DNA of 64,000 nucleotides from Thiomicrorhabdus sp. Kp2. GTDB lineage: Bacteria; Pseudomonadota; Gammaproteobacteria; Thiomicrospirales; Thiomicrospiraceae. The translations under genes were made by a program, and so were the position numbers. Below, one piece after another: positions 45,427-55,010 of this stretch. Below the pieces are notes generated by a model. The model ran no database searches and was not told the DNA's origin. It was given only the letters and a program-made list of their open reading frames with translations. The first letter of the stretch is position 1; the number at the start of each line of letters is the position of its first letter. Location: NCBI RefSeq assembly GCF_000478585.1, contig NZ_ARWI01000001.1, positions 744,001 through 808,000 of the forward strand, read 5' to 3'.

Positions 45427-46308
45427 ATGACCGATACGCTTAATCAACAAATTGTCTATTTAAATGGCAACTATCTTCCTATTACCGAATCACAAGTATC
45501 CACTCAAGACCGCGGATTTTTATTTGGTGACGGTGTCTATGAGGTCATTCCTGTTTACCAACAAAAGCCATTTTGTTTTGAAGAACATTTACAACGTTTA
45601 AAAAATAGCTTACAGGCCACCAGCATTGCTAATCCCTTAACGGATGAAGAATGGCTAGAGATGCTGCAAACCTTAATATCCAAACATGATTGGCAAGATC
45701 AATATATCTACCTTCAAGTCACTCGTGGTGTGCAGATGCAACGTGACCATATGCCCGCTGACTGTTTAGCACCGACTATCTATGCTTATACAAACCCTCT
45801 GAAGCCCGTAGCGCCTAACATTATTGAAAACGGCATTAAAGTCATTACATTAGAAGATATTCGCTGGTTACGTTGTGACATTAAAGCTATTACTCTGTTA
45901 CCCAATGTAATGATGAAGTTAGCGGTTAAAGCACAAGGTGCCGATGATGCTGTGTTAATCACCAAACAAGGCCTTGTTTCTGAAGGCACAGCAAGCAATG
46001 CTTTTATTGTTAAGGATGGTGTATTAATCACTCCTCCAAACAGCCATAAAATCTTACCAGGCATTACTCGATTGGTGATTGAATCCATTGCTAAGCAATT
46101 TAAAATTCCGCTGGTAGAGCGTGATGTTACTGAAGAAGAATTGAATAATGCCGATGAGATTTGGCTCTCTAGCTCAACTAAAGAAGCTTTACCCGTAACA
46201 CAAATAAATAATAAGCCAGTCGGCACAGGTAAACCTGGTGCACTTTGGTTAAAAATGCGTGAGCATTATCAACAACACAAACAGAAATTTATTGAAACTT
46301 ATCAGTAA
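45427..46308 (+). CDS. dat: D-amino-acid aminotransferase
   Basis: 293 residues of PLP fold type IV. DRGFLFGDGVYEVIPVYQQKPF is the usual N-terminal segment. The PLP lysine is predicted as Lys153 (CDIKAITLLPN), aligned with Lys145 of the Bacillus enzyme, and SEGTASNAFIV follows. It interconverts D-alanine and D-glutamate or their keto acids. The same fold serves branched-chain aminotransferases and aminodeoxychorismate lyase, but the motifs and the neighbour dacA favour Dat. Confidence 0.85.
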   Translation: MTDTLNQQIVYLNGNYLPITESQVSTQDRGFLFGDGVYEVIPVYQQKPFCFEEHLQRLKNSLQATSIANPLTDEEWLEMLQTLISKHDWQDQYIYLQVTRGVQMQRDHMPADCLAPTIYAYTNPLKPVAPNIIENGIKVITLEDIRWLRCDIKAITLLPNVMMKLAVKAQGADDAVLITKQGLVSEGTASNAFIVKDGVLITPPNSHKILPGITRLVIESIAKQFKIPLVERDVTEEELNNADEIWLSSSTKEALPVTQINNKPVGTGKPGALWLKMREHYQQHKQKFIETYQ

Positions 46309-46351
46309 GCTAACACGCTTTAGCTTAGACACAGTTTATTAAAGGTTAATT

Positions 46352-46636
46352 ATGACGAAAGATTTACATACTCCAGACAATGAATCATTGATAGAGTTTC
46401 CGTGTGACTTTAAACTCAAAGCAATGGGTAAAAACACCGAGACTTTTGTAGAAGTGGTGTTTGAAATTGCTTGCAAATATGCCCCTAATACACCACGTGA
46501 CAATATTCAAATCACCCCCTCTAAAGGGGACAAATTCATTTCGGTCAACGTGACGATTTATGCCACTTGCTTAGAGCAAATTCATGGCATTTATGGCGAT
46601 TTAAAAAAACACCCTGAAGTATTAATGTCGCTTTAA
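46352..46636 (+). CDS. ybeD: YbeD (DUF493) regulatory-like protein
   Basis: 94 residues of the DUF493 fold, an ACT-like small domain ([13 protein letters not shown] … [28 protein letters not shown]). The position directly before lipB matches E. coli. Its role is unknown; a link with lipoate metabolism is inferred from context. Confidence 0.9.
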   Translation: MTKDLHTPDNESLIEFPCDFKLKAMGKNTETFVEVVFEIACKYAPNTPRDNIQITPSKGDKFISVNVTIYATCLEQIHGIYGDLKKHPEVLMSL

Positions 46637-46665
46637 TTAGTGTCATTATTTCCTATAAAGCTTGT

Positions 46666-47292
46666 ATGAAGATTCTCATTAAACCATTAGGTTTACAGCC
46701 TTATGAAAAAACCTGGCAAGCCATGCAAGCCTTTACCGATAACCGAAATGAAAGCACGCCAGACGAACTCTGGATTGTGGAACACCCCTCAGTATTTACC
46801 CAAGGTTTAAATGGCAAAGCCGAACACATTTTACAAAACTCAGATATCCCAATAGTCCAAACCGATCGCGGTGGTCAAATCACTTATCATGCACCAGGCC
46901 AGGTCGTTATCTATGTTTTAATTGATTTAAAACGCGCTAAACTTGGCGTAAGAGCCTTAGTTAGTAAACTTGAAAACAGCATTATTGAATATTTATCCAC
47001 ACTCAATATCCCCTCTTTAGCTCGAACCGATGCACCTGGTGTTTATGTGAATGGGCAAAAAATCGCCTCACTGGGTTTAAAAATTCGTAAACAAAAAAGC
47101 TACCATGGCTTGGCGTTAAATGTGAATATGGATTTATCCCCTTTTCAATTAATTAACCCCTGTGGCCTGCAAGGTATGCAAATGACTCAACTATCACAAT
47201 TGCTGCTCGCAGAGAACACCCCCACTGTTGAACAAGCAGGCCTGGTGATTGCCAAGATTTTAAGCCAACAAATTCAAGCTTCAATTGATTAA
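46666..47292 (+). CDS. lipB: Octanoyltransferase LipB
   Basis: 208 residues. Lys132 ([13 protein letters not shown]) and Cys166 (INPCG) form the catalytic pair with the usual 34-residue spacing; [13 protein letters not shown] is conserved. It moves octanoyl groups from acyl carrier protein to lipoyl domains, the first step of lipoate synthesis. lipA follows. A near-copy of the iterated palindrome lies at 47237-47245. Confidence 0.95.
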   Translation: MKILIKPLGLQPYEKTWQAMQAFTDNRNESTPDELWIVEHPSVFTQGLNGKAEHILQNSDIPIVQTDRGGQITYHAPGQVVIYVLIDLKRAKLGVRALVSKLENSIIEYLSTLNIPSLARTDAPGVYVNGQKIASLGLKIRKQKSYHGLALNVNMDLSPFQLINPCGLQGMQMTQLSQLLLAENTPTVEQAGLVIAKILSQQIQASID

Positions 47293-47370
47293 ATTCGATT
47301 CATAAAACGTCTAACAACAGAATCCTTTATAATACGCCCTATTATCACTTCAAGCGGACGACCAAACAGC

Positions 47371-48381
47371 ATGTCTAATCCTCCACAAATACAAGAAATA
47401 GGCCTCAATGATATTGGCAACCTTTCTAGCTTAAAAGCCAAAAATGACGCCATGCCAAAAGGTCAATACAAAACCAAGTCGCTCAAGCACCGCCCTGACC
47501 CAACCGCAGAAAGGCTAAAAAAACCACGTTGGATTAAAGCACAACTACCTAAAGCCAAAGACATGCATCGTGTAAAAGAACTCAAAAACATCATGCGTGA
47601 AAAAGGCCTACATTCGGTTTGTGAAGAAGCCTCTTGCCCAAACCTGGGTGAATGCTTTGGTCATGGCACCGCCACCTTTATGATTATGGGCGATATTTGT
47701 ACGCGTAAATGCCCGTTTTGTGATGTCACCCATGGTCGTCCAAAACCGCTTGATACCAATGAACCCACACATCTGGCCGAGACCGTCAAGGCGATGAAAT
47801 TAAAATATGTGGTTATTACCTCCGTTGACCGTGACGACTTGCGTGATGGTGGAGCTCAGCACTTTAGCAATGTCGTCACTGAACTGCGTGCTAGCCTACC
47901 CAGTTTACGTATTGAAACCTTAGTACCAGATTTTAGAGGACGTTTAAGCGTTGCTTTAGAAACACTATCTCAAGCCGCTCCTGACGTACTCAACCACAAC
48001 CTTGAAACCGTGCCACGTTTATATGAAGAAGCGCGTCCTGGTGCAGATTACCAGGCCTCACTCGATTTATTAAAGCGTTTTAAAGCCATCAATCCAAATG
48101 TAGTGACTAAATCAGGTTTAATGGTTGGATTGGGTGAAACCATGGAAGAGTTACTGCAAGTGATGCGTGATTTAAGAACCCATGACGTTGAAATGTTAAC
48201 CGTTGGCCAATATTTACAACCAAGTGAATACCATATTGCCGTAAAAAAATATTGGACTCCCGATGAATTTAAACAGGTAGAAGAAGCTGGCTATGAAATG
48301 GGCTTTACCAATGTGGCTTCGGGGCCTATGGTGCGCTCTTCTTACCATGCTGATTTACAAGCCAAAGAATTAGCGAATTAA
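47371..48381 (+). CDS. lipA: Lipoyl synthase LipA
   Basis: 336 residues, radical SAM enzyme. The SAM cluster motif CTRKCPFC follows the auxiliary cluster motif [12 protein letters not shown]. It inserts two sulfurs into the octanoyl chain made by LipB, working in the cytosol. The gene order lipB-lipA is standard. Confidence 0.96.
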   Translation: MSNPPQIQEIGLNDIGNLSSLKAKNDAMPKGQYKTKSLKHRPDPTAERLKKPRWIKAQLPKAKDMHRVKELKNIMREKGLHSVCEEASCPNLGECFGHGTATFMIMGDICTRKCPFCDVTHGRPKPLDTNEPTHLAETVKAMKLKYVVITSVDRDDLRDGGAQHFSNVVTELRASLPSLRIETLVPDFRGRLSVALETLSQAAPDVLNHNLETVPRLYEEARPGADYQASLDLLKRFKAINPNVVTKSGLMVGLGETMEELLQVMRDLRTHDVEMLTVGQYLQPSEYHIAVKKYWTPDEFKQVEEAGYEMGFTNVASGPMVRSSYHADLQAKELAN

Positions 48382-48430
48382 TCCGCTTAAATAACTTCAA
48401 TAAATAGATTCTGAACTAAGTGAGAAAACC

Positions 48431-49291
48431 ATGTCTGTGAATGCTGTACAACGATTTTTATTTAAAGAACTCAATATTCGTGGCCAACATATTCAGTTAC
48501 AAGATAGCTGGCAAGCGATGATCAAAGATCGACACTATCCACAACCTATCGTTAAATTATTAGGCGAATTAACGGCTATTTCCGTTTTACTGGCCAATGG
48601 CATGAAACATCAAGGTCGAATTACCATGCAAATCCAAGGTTCTGGGCCAATTACGTTATTGGTGGTGGATGTGACTCATGATTTAAAAATTCGCGGTGTT
48701 GCAAAAACCAATAAAGAGATCTCAACCGAAACGACAATGGATGAACTGCTTGGTGATGGTCAAATATTGATGACGTTAGAGAACACTCAAACCCAACACC
48801 ACTTTCAATCTTATGTACCTCGTGAAGGTGATTCTATTGCACAAGCGTTTGAAACCTATCTAAGCCAATCTGAACAACTGCCCTCAAAGTTATGGTTGGC
48901 GGCAAATGAACAGAGCTTAGGTGGCGTTTTGATTCAAAAAATGCCCGAAACAGATGGCCATGATGAAGATGGTTGGGATCGTGTTTTACACATCGCGACC
49001 ACGGTAAAAGAGGAAGAGCTCACCACTTTGGATTCAGAAGCCCTTTTACACCGACTCTTTCATGAAGAATTAATCGAACTTTTTGAAGCTGAAGAGGTTC
49101 TCTATGAATGCCCTCAAGACAAAGAACGCGTTACTAATATGTTGTTATCTTTAGGTGAAGAGGAAGTTCGAAAAGTGCTTGAAGAGCAAGGTGAAATCGT
49201 CATTCACAATGAGATGTGTAACTACCATCTGCGTTTTAATAAAGACGATATCAATGAACTGTTTGCTGAAGAGTCACAAACCGTTCAATAG
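48431..49291 (+). CDS. hslO: Hsp33 (HslO) with an incomplete zinc-cysteine site
   Basis: 286 residues, normal for Hsp33. The core domain is conserved (GSGPITLLVVDVTHDLKIRG, GVLIQKMPE). The redox-switch domain normally has CxC and CxxC, binding one zinc. Here Cys227 and Cys263 remain but the other two positions are Gln229 and Asn260 (YECPQDK and NEMCN). The codons at 49103-49225 were read directly and show no frame error. A standard four-Cys zinc switch is therefore unlikely, although one disulfide could still form. Confidence 0.85.
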   Translation: MSVNAVQRFLFKELNIRGQHIQLQDSWQAMIKDRHYPQPIVKLLGELTAISVLLANGMKHQGRITMQIQGSGPITLLVVDVTHDLKIRGVAKTNKEISTETTMDELLGDGQILMTLENTQTQHHFQSYVPREGDSIAQAFETYLSQSEQLPSKLWLAANEQSLGGVLIQKMPETDGHDEDGWDRVLHIATTVKEEELTTLDSEALLHRLFHEELIELFEAEEVLYECPQDKERVTNMLLSLGEEEVRKVLEEQGEIVIHNEMCNYHLRFNKDDINELFAEESQTVQ

Positions 49292-49307
49292 TATCAATTG
49301 CATTAAT

Positions 49308-49360
49308 ATGAGAACTTACCACACCCCGCAAGGGGGCATAAAAGCCTGGTAAGCTCTCAT
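49308..49360. other. Hairpin with GCAA tetraloop after hslO
   Basis: ATGAGAACTTACCA (49308-49321) pairs with TGGTAAGCTCTCAT (49347-49360) with a mismatch. Inside, CCCC-GCAA-GGGG forms a GNRA-capped hairpin. The outer CTTACC…GGTAAG matches flanks of the iterated palindrome. No T-run follows. Confidence 0.5.
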
Positions 49361-49403
49361 AATTCTTTACCAATATTTAAACTGAAAGCTGTAAGCTTTT
49401 TAG

Positions 49404-49802
49404 TTAAGCCACCTGCGGTTCGCTACTCTCAGTATTTTGCTGATACTTAGGACTTACTCCGTACTTATTTTCTTCTTTTTCGCTATCCAAAACATAAAAT
49501 ACCAGTAAAACAATCCAACCCAAAATTGGCACTAACCATAATAGTAACCACCAGCCTGATTTACCAATATCGTGTAAACGTCTAACCGATAAAGCCAGTG
49601 ATGGAATAAATAAACCTAAGGCATATAAAGTAGAGGCCAGCCCTACTTGGGTTTCTTCATCATACATACCCGTCATCACGTCCGTAGCTAAAATAACCTG
49701 ATATAAAACCATATAAATTAATGTAAACAACCAAAACTGCTGGCGGGTTGCTCTATCTTTAAAATTAAAATATTGGTTTAGTGGCTCTAAAAAGAAATGC
49801 AT
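49404..49802 (-). CDS. DUF805 membrane protein
   Basis: 132 residues with four hydrophobic segments. FKDRATRQQFWLFTL and SVRRLHDIGKSGWWLLLWLVPILGWIVLL are the DUF805 hallmarks. Function unknown for the family. It is transcribed alone, leftward. Confidence 0.88.
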   Translation of the reverse strand: MHFFLEPLNQYFNFKDRATRQQFWLFTLIYMVLYQVILATDVMTGMYDEETQVGLASTLYALGLFIPSLALSVRRLHDIGKSGWWLLLWLVPILGWIVLLVFYVLDSEKEENKYGVSPKYQQNTESSEPQVA

Positions 49803-50101
49803 TTATATCCCCTTTAATTGATTATTAATGAACAATGCAACACCAATAATACGTACTTTATCCCGTAAACAACACCAAGTATTTTTTATCCACATTCAAC
49901 TTTCTACTATGATTAAAAATGCGCCAAATGAACCTCTAAAAAACTAAGAGGTCTACCTAAAGAAAAGCATATAGTTATCAGCCCTTAACTTAACCCTAAA
50001 AAGAGATTGTTATCTGCTAAACATACTCGTACTATAGCCAAAGGAAGATAAAGCCAAAACTCGTACTATCTTCCAAATAACATTAACCTTAGGAGTTTGT
50101 A
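49803..50101. other. Divergent region with repeats upstream of a beta-propeller gene
   Basis: ACTCGTACTAT occurs twice (50025-50035 and 50059-50069), 34 bp apart. A perfect inverted repeat GGAAGATA (50043-50050)/TATCTTCC (50067-50074) overlaps the second copy. AGGAG at 50091-50095 is the ribosome-binding site of the next gene. Confidence 0.5.
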
Positions 50102-50992
50102 ATGAAACCCATCCAAAGCATTAGAAAAAGCCTTTTTATTTTAATGGCAACCGCTTGTTCAATGAGTGCTTTTGCTAGTTCAGATAAAGCACAAATAATT
50201 GTTAGCGAAGTTGGATTTTCAACACCTGAATCCGTGGAATATTATGCTGACAAAGACATCTATTTAGTCAATAACATTAATGGCAGTCCATTTGCCGAAG
50301 ATGATAATGGCTTTATCTCAAAGCTGAGTCCAGACGGAAAAATCATTGATTTAAAATGGATTGATGGTGCCAATGCAGATGTAAATTTAGATGCCCCCAA
50401 AGGTATGACTATTATTGGCAATAAGCTGTTTGTTGCAGACATTACTCAAATACGTGTATTTGAACTACCCAGCGGCAAACAACTGCCATCAATTAAAGTT
50501 GAAGGCAGTAGTTTCTTAAATGGCGTCACTGCGGGTAATGGCGATTATATTTATGTGACAGATACGGGAATGAAACCAGGGTTTGCTTCTTCGGGTACGG
50601 ATGCCATCTATAAAATCTGGGCAAACGGTAAAGTTGAAACCATTTTAAAAGATGCCAAAATGGGACGACCAAACGGTATTCTTAATGACAACGGTGACGT
50701 TTATGTGGTGTTCTTTAGCTCGGCTAAAATGATCAAAATAGATGACAACGGCAATATCACTGCCATGCCAGAACCGCTTGCAGCAAGGCTTGATGGTTTG
50801 GTGAAATTAAATAATGGTGGTATCGCTATGTCGAGCTGGGAAAGCTCATCCATTGATGTGTTTAGAGATGGCGAATATGAAACCATTGTGGAACACCTTA
50901 ATTCGCCTGCAGACATGGATGTAGACATTAAACGTAACCGTTTGCTAATACCGCTATTTAATGAAAATAAAGTGATTATTTTGACGCTATAG
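50102..50992 (+). CDS. Exported beta-propeller protein, SMP-30/NHL type
   Basis: 296 residues with a signal peptide (to about AFA-25). Repeated blade motifs such as VNNINGSPFAEDDNGFISKLSPDGKI, NGVTAGNGDYIYVTDTG and GRPNGILNDNGDVYVV match six-bladed propellers of the SMP-30/gluconolactonase or NHL class. The acidic and Asn residues that bind a metal in SMP-30 (E in PESVEYY, N in PNGIL, D) are plausible. The substrate is unknown; it is probably periplasmic. Upstream repeats suggest a specific regulator. Confidence 0.7.
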   Translation: MKPIQSIRKSLFILMATACSMSAFASSDKAQIIVSEVGFSTPESVEYYADKDIYLVNNINGSPFAEDDNGFISKLSPDGKIIDLKWIDGANADVNLDAPKGMTIIGNKLFVADITQIRVFELPSGKQLPSIKVEGSSFLNGVTAGNGDYIYVTDTGMKPGFASSGTDAIYKIWANGKVETILKDAKMGRPNGILNDNGDVYVVFFSSAKMIKIDDNGNITAMPEPLAARLDGLVKLNNGGIAMSSWESSSIDVFRDGEYETIVEHLNSPADMDVDIKRNRLLIPLFNENKVIILTL

Positions 50993-51034
50993 CACTTTAG
51001 TAGCCACAATAGCGGTTTTAACTCACAGAAACCG

Positions 51035-51943
51035 TTATTGTGAAATGCCTTGTAACATCTCTTGCAAATCCTCCATCGCAGGTGCAAAGCAATAAGAGCC
51101 ACTTACCGCTGTTGAGTAATTTAGCAGCTGATCAATTACACCTTCTTCATTATGCCCGTACATACTCTCCAATTGCGAAGTAAAACGTTTAAGCTCACAA
51201 GCAAAAGCCAAATAGAGCAATCCATTTTGTTTAACGCTTCCAAAAGGAGCGGAACGGCGATAAACCTTCATCGCCACACCATCCACTTTTAAATCGGTTC
51301 GGCTCACATGCGAATCGACAGGCATAGCATCGCCTTCCAACTCTTCGTTCTCAATTTTGGTTCTGCCAACCACCGCTTCTTGGCAATGCACTGGAACTTG
51401 GTTCCATTTTTCCATATTATGAACCCACTTTTCACTCATCACTAAGCTACCTCCCTCACCAGGCAGGCCTGCAGGAATCAAAGCGGCATCGCGTTTTAAC
51501 TCATCAGTTTTGGGGTTGGCCGTACCATCTTCAAAGCCAATCAAATCCATATGATTATGGTAATCAAAACCACGCTCATCCAAAGTCAACTTAGCCACAG
51601 ATTTCATCTGTTGTTGAATGTGCATAGCTTGATCAAACACCTCCCCCACATCTTCACCTTGCAACCAAAAAAACAGATCCGTTTGTGTTGATGGCGCTCT
51701 ATGCCCACCCTCAGTAGCTGTAACTTCGTAAAAGTCTTCCAGGGTAGCTGGCAACCAAGCGGGCTGTAATTTACTCCAGGCTGATTTTCCAAAAGAGATC
51801 ACCACTGAGACTTTTTCAGATTGCAAAGCACGGCTAATTGCCGATTTAATTTCTTGGTTATTAATCTCTTTTAAACGGTATTCCAAAAAATACATATGTT
51901 TGGCAGATTCATAAAAAATGCCTGCTTGGGGTGTTTTGTTCAT
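51035..51943 (-). CDS. Dye-decolourising (Dyp-type) haem peroxidase
   Basis: 302 residues. The signature GFEDGTANP carries the distal Asp139; the proximal haem ligand is predicted as His212 (VDSHVSRTDLK), with Arg229 or Arg230 in VYRRSAPFG. No signal peptide, so it is cytosolic or encapsulated. It oxidises substrates with hydrogen peroxide; natural substrate unknown. It is followed in the same direction upstream by yaaA, another peroxide-linked gene. Confidence 0.88.
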   Translation of the reverse strand: MNKTPQAGIFYESAKHMYFLEYRLKEINNQEIKSAISRALQSEKVSVVISFGKSAWSKLQPAWLPATLEDFYEVTATEGGHRAPSTQTDLFFWLQGEDVGEVFDQAMHIQQQMKSVAKLTLDERGFDYHNHMDLIGFEDGTANPKTDELKRDAALIPAGLPGEGGSLVMSEKWVHNMEKWNQVPVHCQEAVVGRTKIENEELEGDAMPVDSHVSRTDLKVDGVAMKVYRRSAPFGSVKQNGLLYLAFACELKRFTSQLESMYGHNEEGVIDQLLNYSTAVSGSYCFAPAMEDLQEMLQGISQ

Positions 51944-51990
51944 GGGATAGCCTTATTAATTCTTTCAGTCTTAAATATGTTTAAAGAAAA

Positions 51991-52767
51991 CTACTCTTCA
52001 ATTTTACGTGTAAAAACCCAATCAGTCTCTGAAGACATCTCTGGATTAAATTGATATCCATCTGTATTAAAATATTTAAGGTCTTCAGCATTTTCAACTT
52101 GGTGATCGGCCGCATAACGTGCCATTAGACCTCGTGCTTTTTTGGCATAAAAACTGATGATTTTATATTGACCGTTTTTCCAATCTTTAAAAATCGGCGT
52201 AATGATTCGGCCATTCAGCTCTCTCTTTTTTACCGCTTTAAAATACTCATTAGAGGCGAGATTTACCAAAGTTTTACTGCCTAGCTCTGCCAATAACTTA
52301 TTCAGCTGCTCGGTAATTTGGCTACCCCAAAAAGCGTATAAATCTTTGCCTTTTTGATTGGCAAACTTAGTCCCCATCTCTAAACGGTACGGCAACATAT
52401 CATCGCAAGGTTTCAATAAACCATAAAGCCCAGATAAAATCGCCAAATGGTTTTGAATGTAATCAATCCCTTTATCATCCAATGAATAAGCATCCAACCC
52501 TTGATAGACATCACCTTTAAACAACCAAGCGGCTTGCTTAGCTTTATCTTCTGGAAAAGGCATGCTCCAATCTTGAAAACGTTGGTAATTCAGTTCGGAT
52601 AATTTTTCGCTAATGTGCATCATCTGCCCAATCTCAACAGGACCCACACCTTTTAATTCATCAATTAATTGTGCCGCTTCATTTAATAACGCCCCCTGAG
52701 TGTGTAATTCAGTTTGCACTGGCGTTGATTCATCTAAAGCTTTTGCTGGGGAGACAACCATTAACAT
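51991..52767 (-). CDS. yaaA: Peroxide-stress protein YaaA
   Basis: 258 residues. [13 protein letters not shown] and [50 protein letters not shown] are strongly conserved in YaaA (DUF328). E. coli YaaA lowers free iron and protects DNA during peroxide stress. The gene lies 47 bases upstream of the Dyp peroxidase, in the same direction, so co-transcription and a shared oxidative-stress role are likely. Confidence 0.94.
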   Translation of the reverse strand: MLMVVSPAKALDESTPVQTELHTQGALLNEAAQLIDELKGVGPVEIGQMMHISEKLSELNYQRFQDWSMPFPEDKAKQAAWLFKGDVYQGLDAYSLDDKGIDYIQNHLAILSGLYGLLKPCDDMLPYRLEMGTKFANQKGKDLYAFWGSQITEQLNKLLAELGSKTLVNLASNEYFKAVKKRELNGRIITPIFKDWKNGQYKIISFYAKKARGLMARYAADHQVENAEDLKYFNTDGYQFNPEMSSETDWVFTRKIEE

Positions 52768-52954
52768 TTTGTAAAATCCTTAACTCTCTAATTTTCAATA
52801 ATGAAAAGATTATAAACGAAGCGACGCCTGACTTGGTTTGTAAAGATTCATTACCGTGATAGTTTTTATTAACCTTTTCCTAATATGATAGATTTTTTAC
52901 TACGTTTGCATACAATGCACTATATATTTAGCACATTGAGCAATAGGAACCTGC

Positions 52955-53821
52955 ATGTCACCCGATTTATTAACCAAAGTAATCCTGCCTTTATCCCTTT
53001 TCTTAATTATGTTTGGCATGGGGTTATCACTCAAACTGGCCGACTTTAAAAACGTAGCCAAGTCTCCTAAAGCACTTAGTATTGGCCTTATTGGACAGAT
53101 GGTATTATTGCCTATTGCGGCATTTCTTATTGCTATTGCTTTAGCCTTACCACCTGAGATAGCGGTAGGCTTAATAATTATCGCCTTAGCCCCAGGTGGT
53201 GCAACATCAAATATGTTTACCTATCTATCCAAAGGGGATACCTCTTTATCTATCTCATTAACGGCCGTAGTGAGTGTTATTACACCGTTTACCATCCCTA
53301 TTTTAGCCGCCTTAAGCATGAGTTATTTTATGGGTAATAGCACTGAATTTAACCTACCGATTGCCAAAACGATTATTCAATTACTGGTGATTACGGTTGT
53401 GCCAGTGGCTTTAGGTATGTTTGTATTGTCGCGTTGGCCCAATATGGCTAGCAAAGTTGAGCACTATCTAAGATGGTTTTCAATTCTGTTTCTATTACTG
53501 ATTATTATGTTGATTGTGCTAAAAAACAAAGACAATATTTTGGACTTTTTTGCTCAAGCAGGCCTGGCAACTTTATTATTGAATGTGTTGGTTTTAATAC
53601 TAGGGTACCAATTAGCTAAAATAGCAAAACTCCCCCAACCACAAGCGGTTTCAATAGGCTTTGAAGTGGGAATACAAAATGGTACTTTGGCATTATTAGT
53701 GGCTGGAACCTTAATTGGTAATGAAGTGATGATGGTTCCCGCAGTGACTTATTCGCTATTCATGTTTTTAAGCGGTGCAATATTTGGCTGGTGGATTAAT
53801 AAAAAAGCCACAAACGTTTAA
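52955..53821 (+). CDS. Bile-acid:sodium symporter family transporter
   Basis: 288 residues with about nine hydrophobic segments. ALAPGGATSNMFTYLSKGDTSLSISLTAV and EVGIQNGTLALLVA are the crossed-helix motifs of the BASS family (PnaS/YocS type). These carriers move organic anions with sodium; the substrate is not evident. Its codons include a near-copy of the iterated palindrome (53559-53567). Confidence 0.88.
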   Translation: MSPDLLTKVILPLSLFLIMFGMGLSLKLADFKNVAKSPKALSIGLIGQMVLLPIAAFLIAIALALPPEIAVGLIIIALAPGGATSNMFTYLSKGDTSLSISLTAVVSVITPFTIPILAALSMSYFMGNSTEFNLPIAKTIIQLLVITVVPVALGMFVLSRWPNMASKVEHYLRWFSILFLLLIIMLIVLKNKDNILDFFAQAGLATLLLNVLVLILGYQLAKIAKLPQPQAVSIGFEVGIQNGTLALLVAGTLIGNEVMMVPAVTYSLFMFLSGAIFGWWINKKATNV

Positions 53822-53954
53822 TAAATTAACTAAGATTAAAAACCATTACTTATTTAAATTCAACTGGTTATAAAATGAAAAGGGTTATCTAATGACTGTC
53901 TTTTTATTTTAAAAATGTCATCTTAATTTCTTTTTTATTATCACTGAATATGTA

Positions 53955-53960
53955 TATAAT
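53955..53960 (+). promoter_or_regulatory. -10 element of the cold-shock gene
   Basis: TATAAT at 53955-53960 is the only good -10 upstream of the cold-shock gene; the -35 region is merely T-rich. A start near 53967 would give a leader of about 308 bases now, or about 144 bases without the insertion at 54090-54253. Confidence 0.45.
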
Positions 53961-54062
53961 GGTTTTCGTAAGATTAAGTGCACTATTTTTTGTTTTTCCA
54001 TTTCGTTCGTTTTCGCTTCGCTCTGATTTTCAATAAGTAACTGCAATATCTTCAGAATGACC

Positions 54063-54078
54063 GCCTGAAAATTCAGGC
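54063..54078. repeat. Short hairpin in the cold-shock leader
   Basis: GCCTGAA-AA-TTCAGGC, a perfect seven-base stem in the expected leader RNA. Confidence 0.5.
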
Positions 54079-54094
54079 ATGTTTTACTTATGAA

Positions 54095-54253
54095 GAGACC
54101 TCTGCACGAGTGAATTCATGGATAAAAATGGTTAAAATTCACCTGTTTTTTGTTAAAAAACTTGCTAATAGCCAGCTATTAGCTACGTTTCACGCCTCAA
54201 ACAGGCAAATTTTCCCTCATTTTTCTCACGCGCCTCACTCATACAAAGGTCTC
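54095..54253. mobile_element. MITE-like insertion in the cold-shock gene leader
   Basis: 159 bp flanked by the 5-bp direct repeat ATGAA (54090-54094 and 54254-54258). The ends GAGACCTCTGCACGAGTGA and TCACTCATACAAAGGTCTC are 19-base inverted repeats matching at 15 positions. Inside are a GTGAATT…AAATTCAC pairing and a GCTAATAG…CTATTAGC hairpin. There is no open frame. The end sequence recalls IS5-type elements, but that link is from memory. Confidence 0.75.
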
Positions 54254-54274
54254 ATGAAAATTTAGGATTAGATT

Positions 54275-54487
54275 ATGTCTACCACTACTGGCACCGTAAA
54301 ATGGTTTAACGAAACAAAAGGCTTTGGTTTTATTGCACAAGATTCAGGACCTGATGTATTCGCTCACTTCAGTCAAATCACAGGATCTGGCTTCAAGACT
54401 CTTGCAGAGGGTCAGAAAGTTCAGTTTACTGTTACTGATGGTCAAAAAGGACCTCAAGCAGAAAACATCGAAGTAATCGAAGGTTAA
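54275..54487 (+). CDS. Cold-shock protein, CspA family
   Basis: 70 residues, one cold-shock domain. RNP1-like KGFGFI and RNP2-like VFAHFS motifs bind single-stranded nucleic acids. It acts as an RNA chaperone. The start follows TTAGGATTAG and lies 17 bases past a 159-bp insertion, so expression control by the leader may be changed. A strong terminator follows. Confidence 0.95.
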   Translation: MSTTTGTVKWFNETKGFGFIAQDSGPDVFAHFSQITGSGFKTLAEGQKVQFTVTDGQKGPQAENIEVIEG

Positions 54488-54510
54488 TCCTCCGTTCTTC
54501 ATGGCATAAA

Positions 54511-54546
54511 AAAAGGCCTGAATGGTTATCCATTCAGGCCTTTTTT
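54511..54546 (+). terminator. Cold-shock gene terminator
   Basis: AAAAGGCCTGAATGG pairs with CCATTCAGGCCTTTT over a TTAT loop, followed by further T residues. The stem contains AGGCCT, the core of the iterated palindrome, twice. Confidence 0.92.
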
Positions 54547-54625
54547 GCTTTTTGCCTTCGCTAAAAATAAAGACAAATACTTTATTGGGTTACAAATCCT
54601 TCTCGCAACCCAATAAACAAATTAA

Positions 54626-54892
54626 TTAAACAGCGTCTGGCGTTAAACCGACTTCTTCTAAGAAGTGACGTAGTTTGGTAATTTCAGCTTTATCTGCTAG
54701 CTCATGCCCATGATGCGGCAGACCTAAAACAATCTCTTGCTCTTTAATAAAGATTTTTGCTTTATTGTTGTTAGACACTTCAATTGTCGCGCCAAAATGC
54801 TCTAAAGTATGTTGTAACTTTTTCCAATCCACATTGGTAGCAATTGGGTGGGCAAATACTTTTTCGATAATCGTTTTGTGCTTATGGCTCAT
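54626..54892 (-). CDS. HicA-like (YcfA) small protein, orphan
   Basis: 88 residues. VDWKKLQHTLEHFGATIEV…KAKIFIKEQEIVLGLPHHGHELADKAEITKLRHFLEEVGL fits the double-stranded-RNA-binding fold of HicA/YcfA proteins. The usual catalytic His in a GSH context is not obvious; a PHHGHE segment is present later. No HicB antitoxin lies beside it. It may be a solitary, non-toxic relative. TTTCC/GGAAA gives a ribosome-binding site just upstream. Confidence 0.65.
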   Translation of the reverse strand: MSHKHKTIIEKVFAHPIATNVDWKKLQHTLEHFGATIEVSNNNKAKIFIKEQEIVLGLPHHGHELADKAEITKLRHFLEEVGLTPDAV

Positions 54893-55010
54893 TTTTTTTC
54901 CTTTATTCTGAGTTCATGTATTTTATTGGGTTAATTTTATTTTAAAGCTCTGAGCCATAAAACCAACTCTTTTTAACCCAAAAGTTATCTCAAATTAACC
55001 ACAAATAAAA

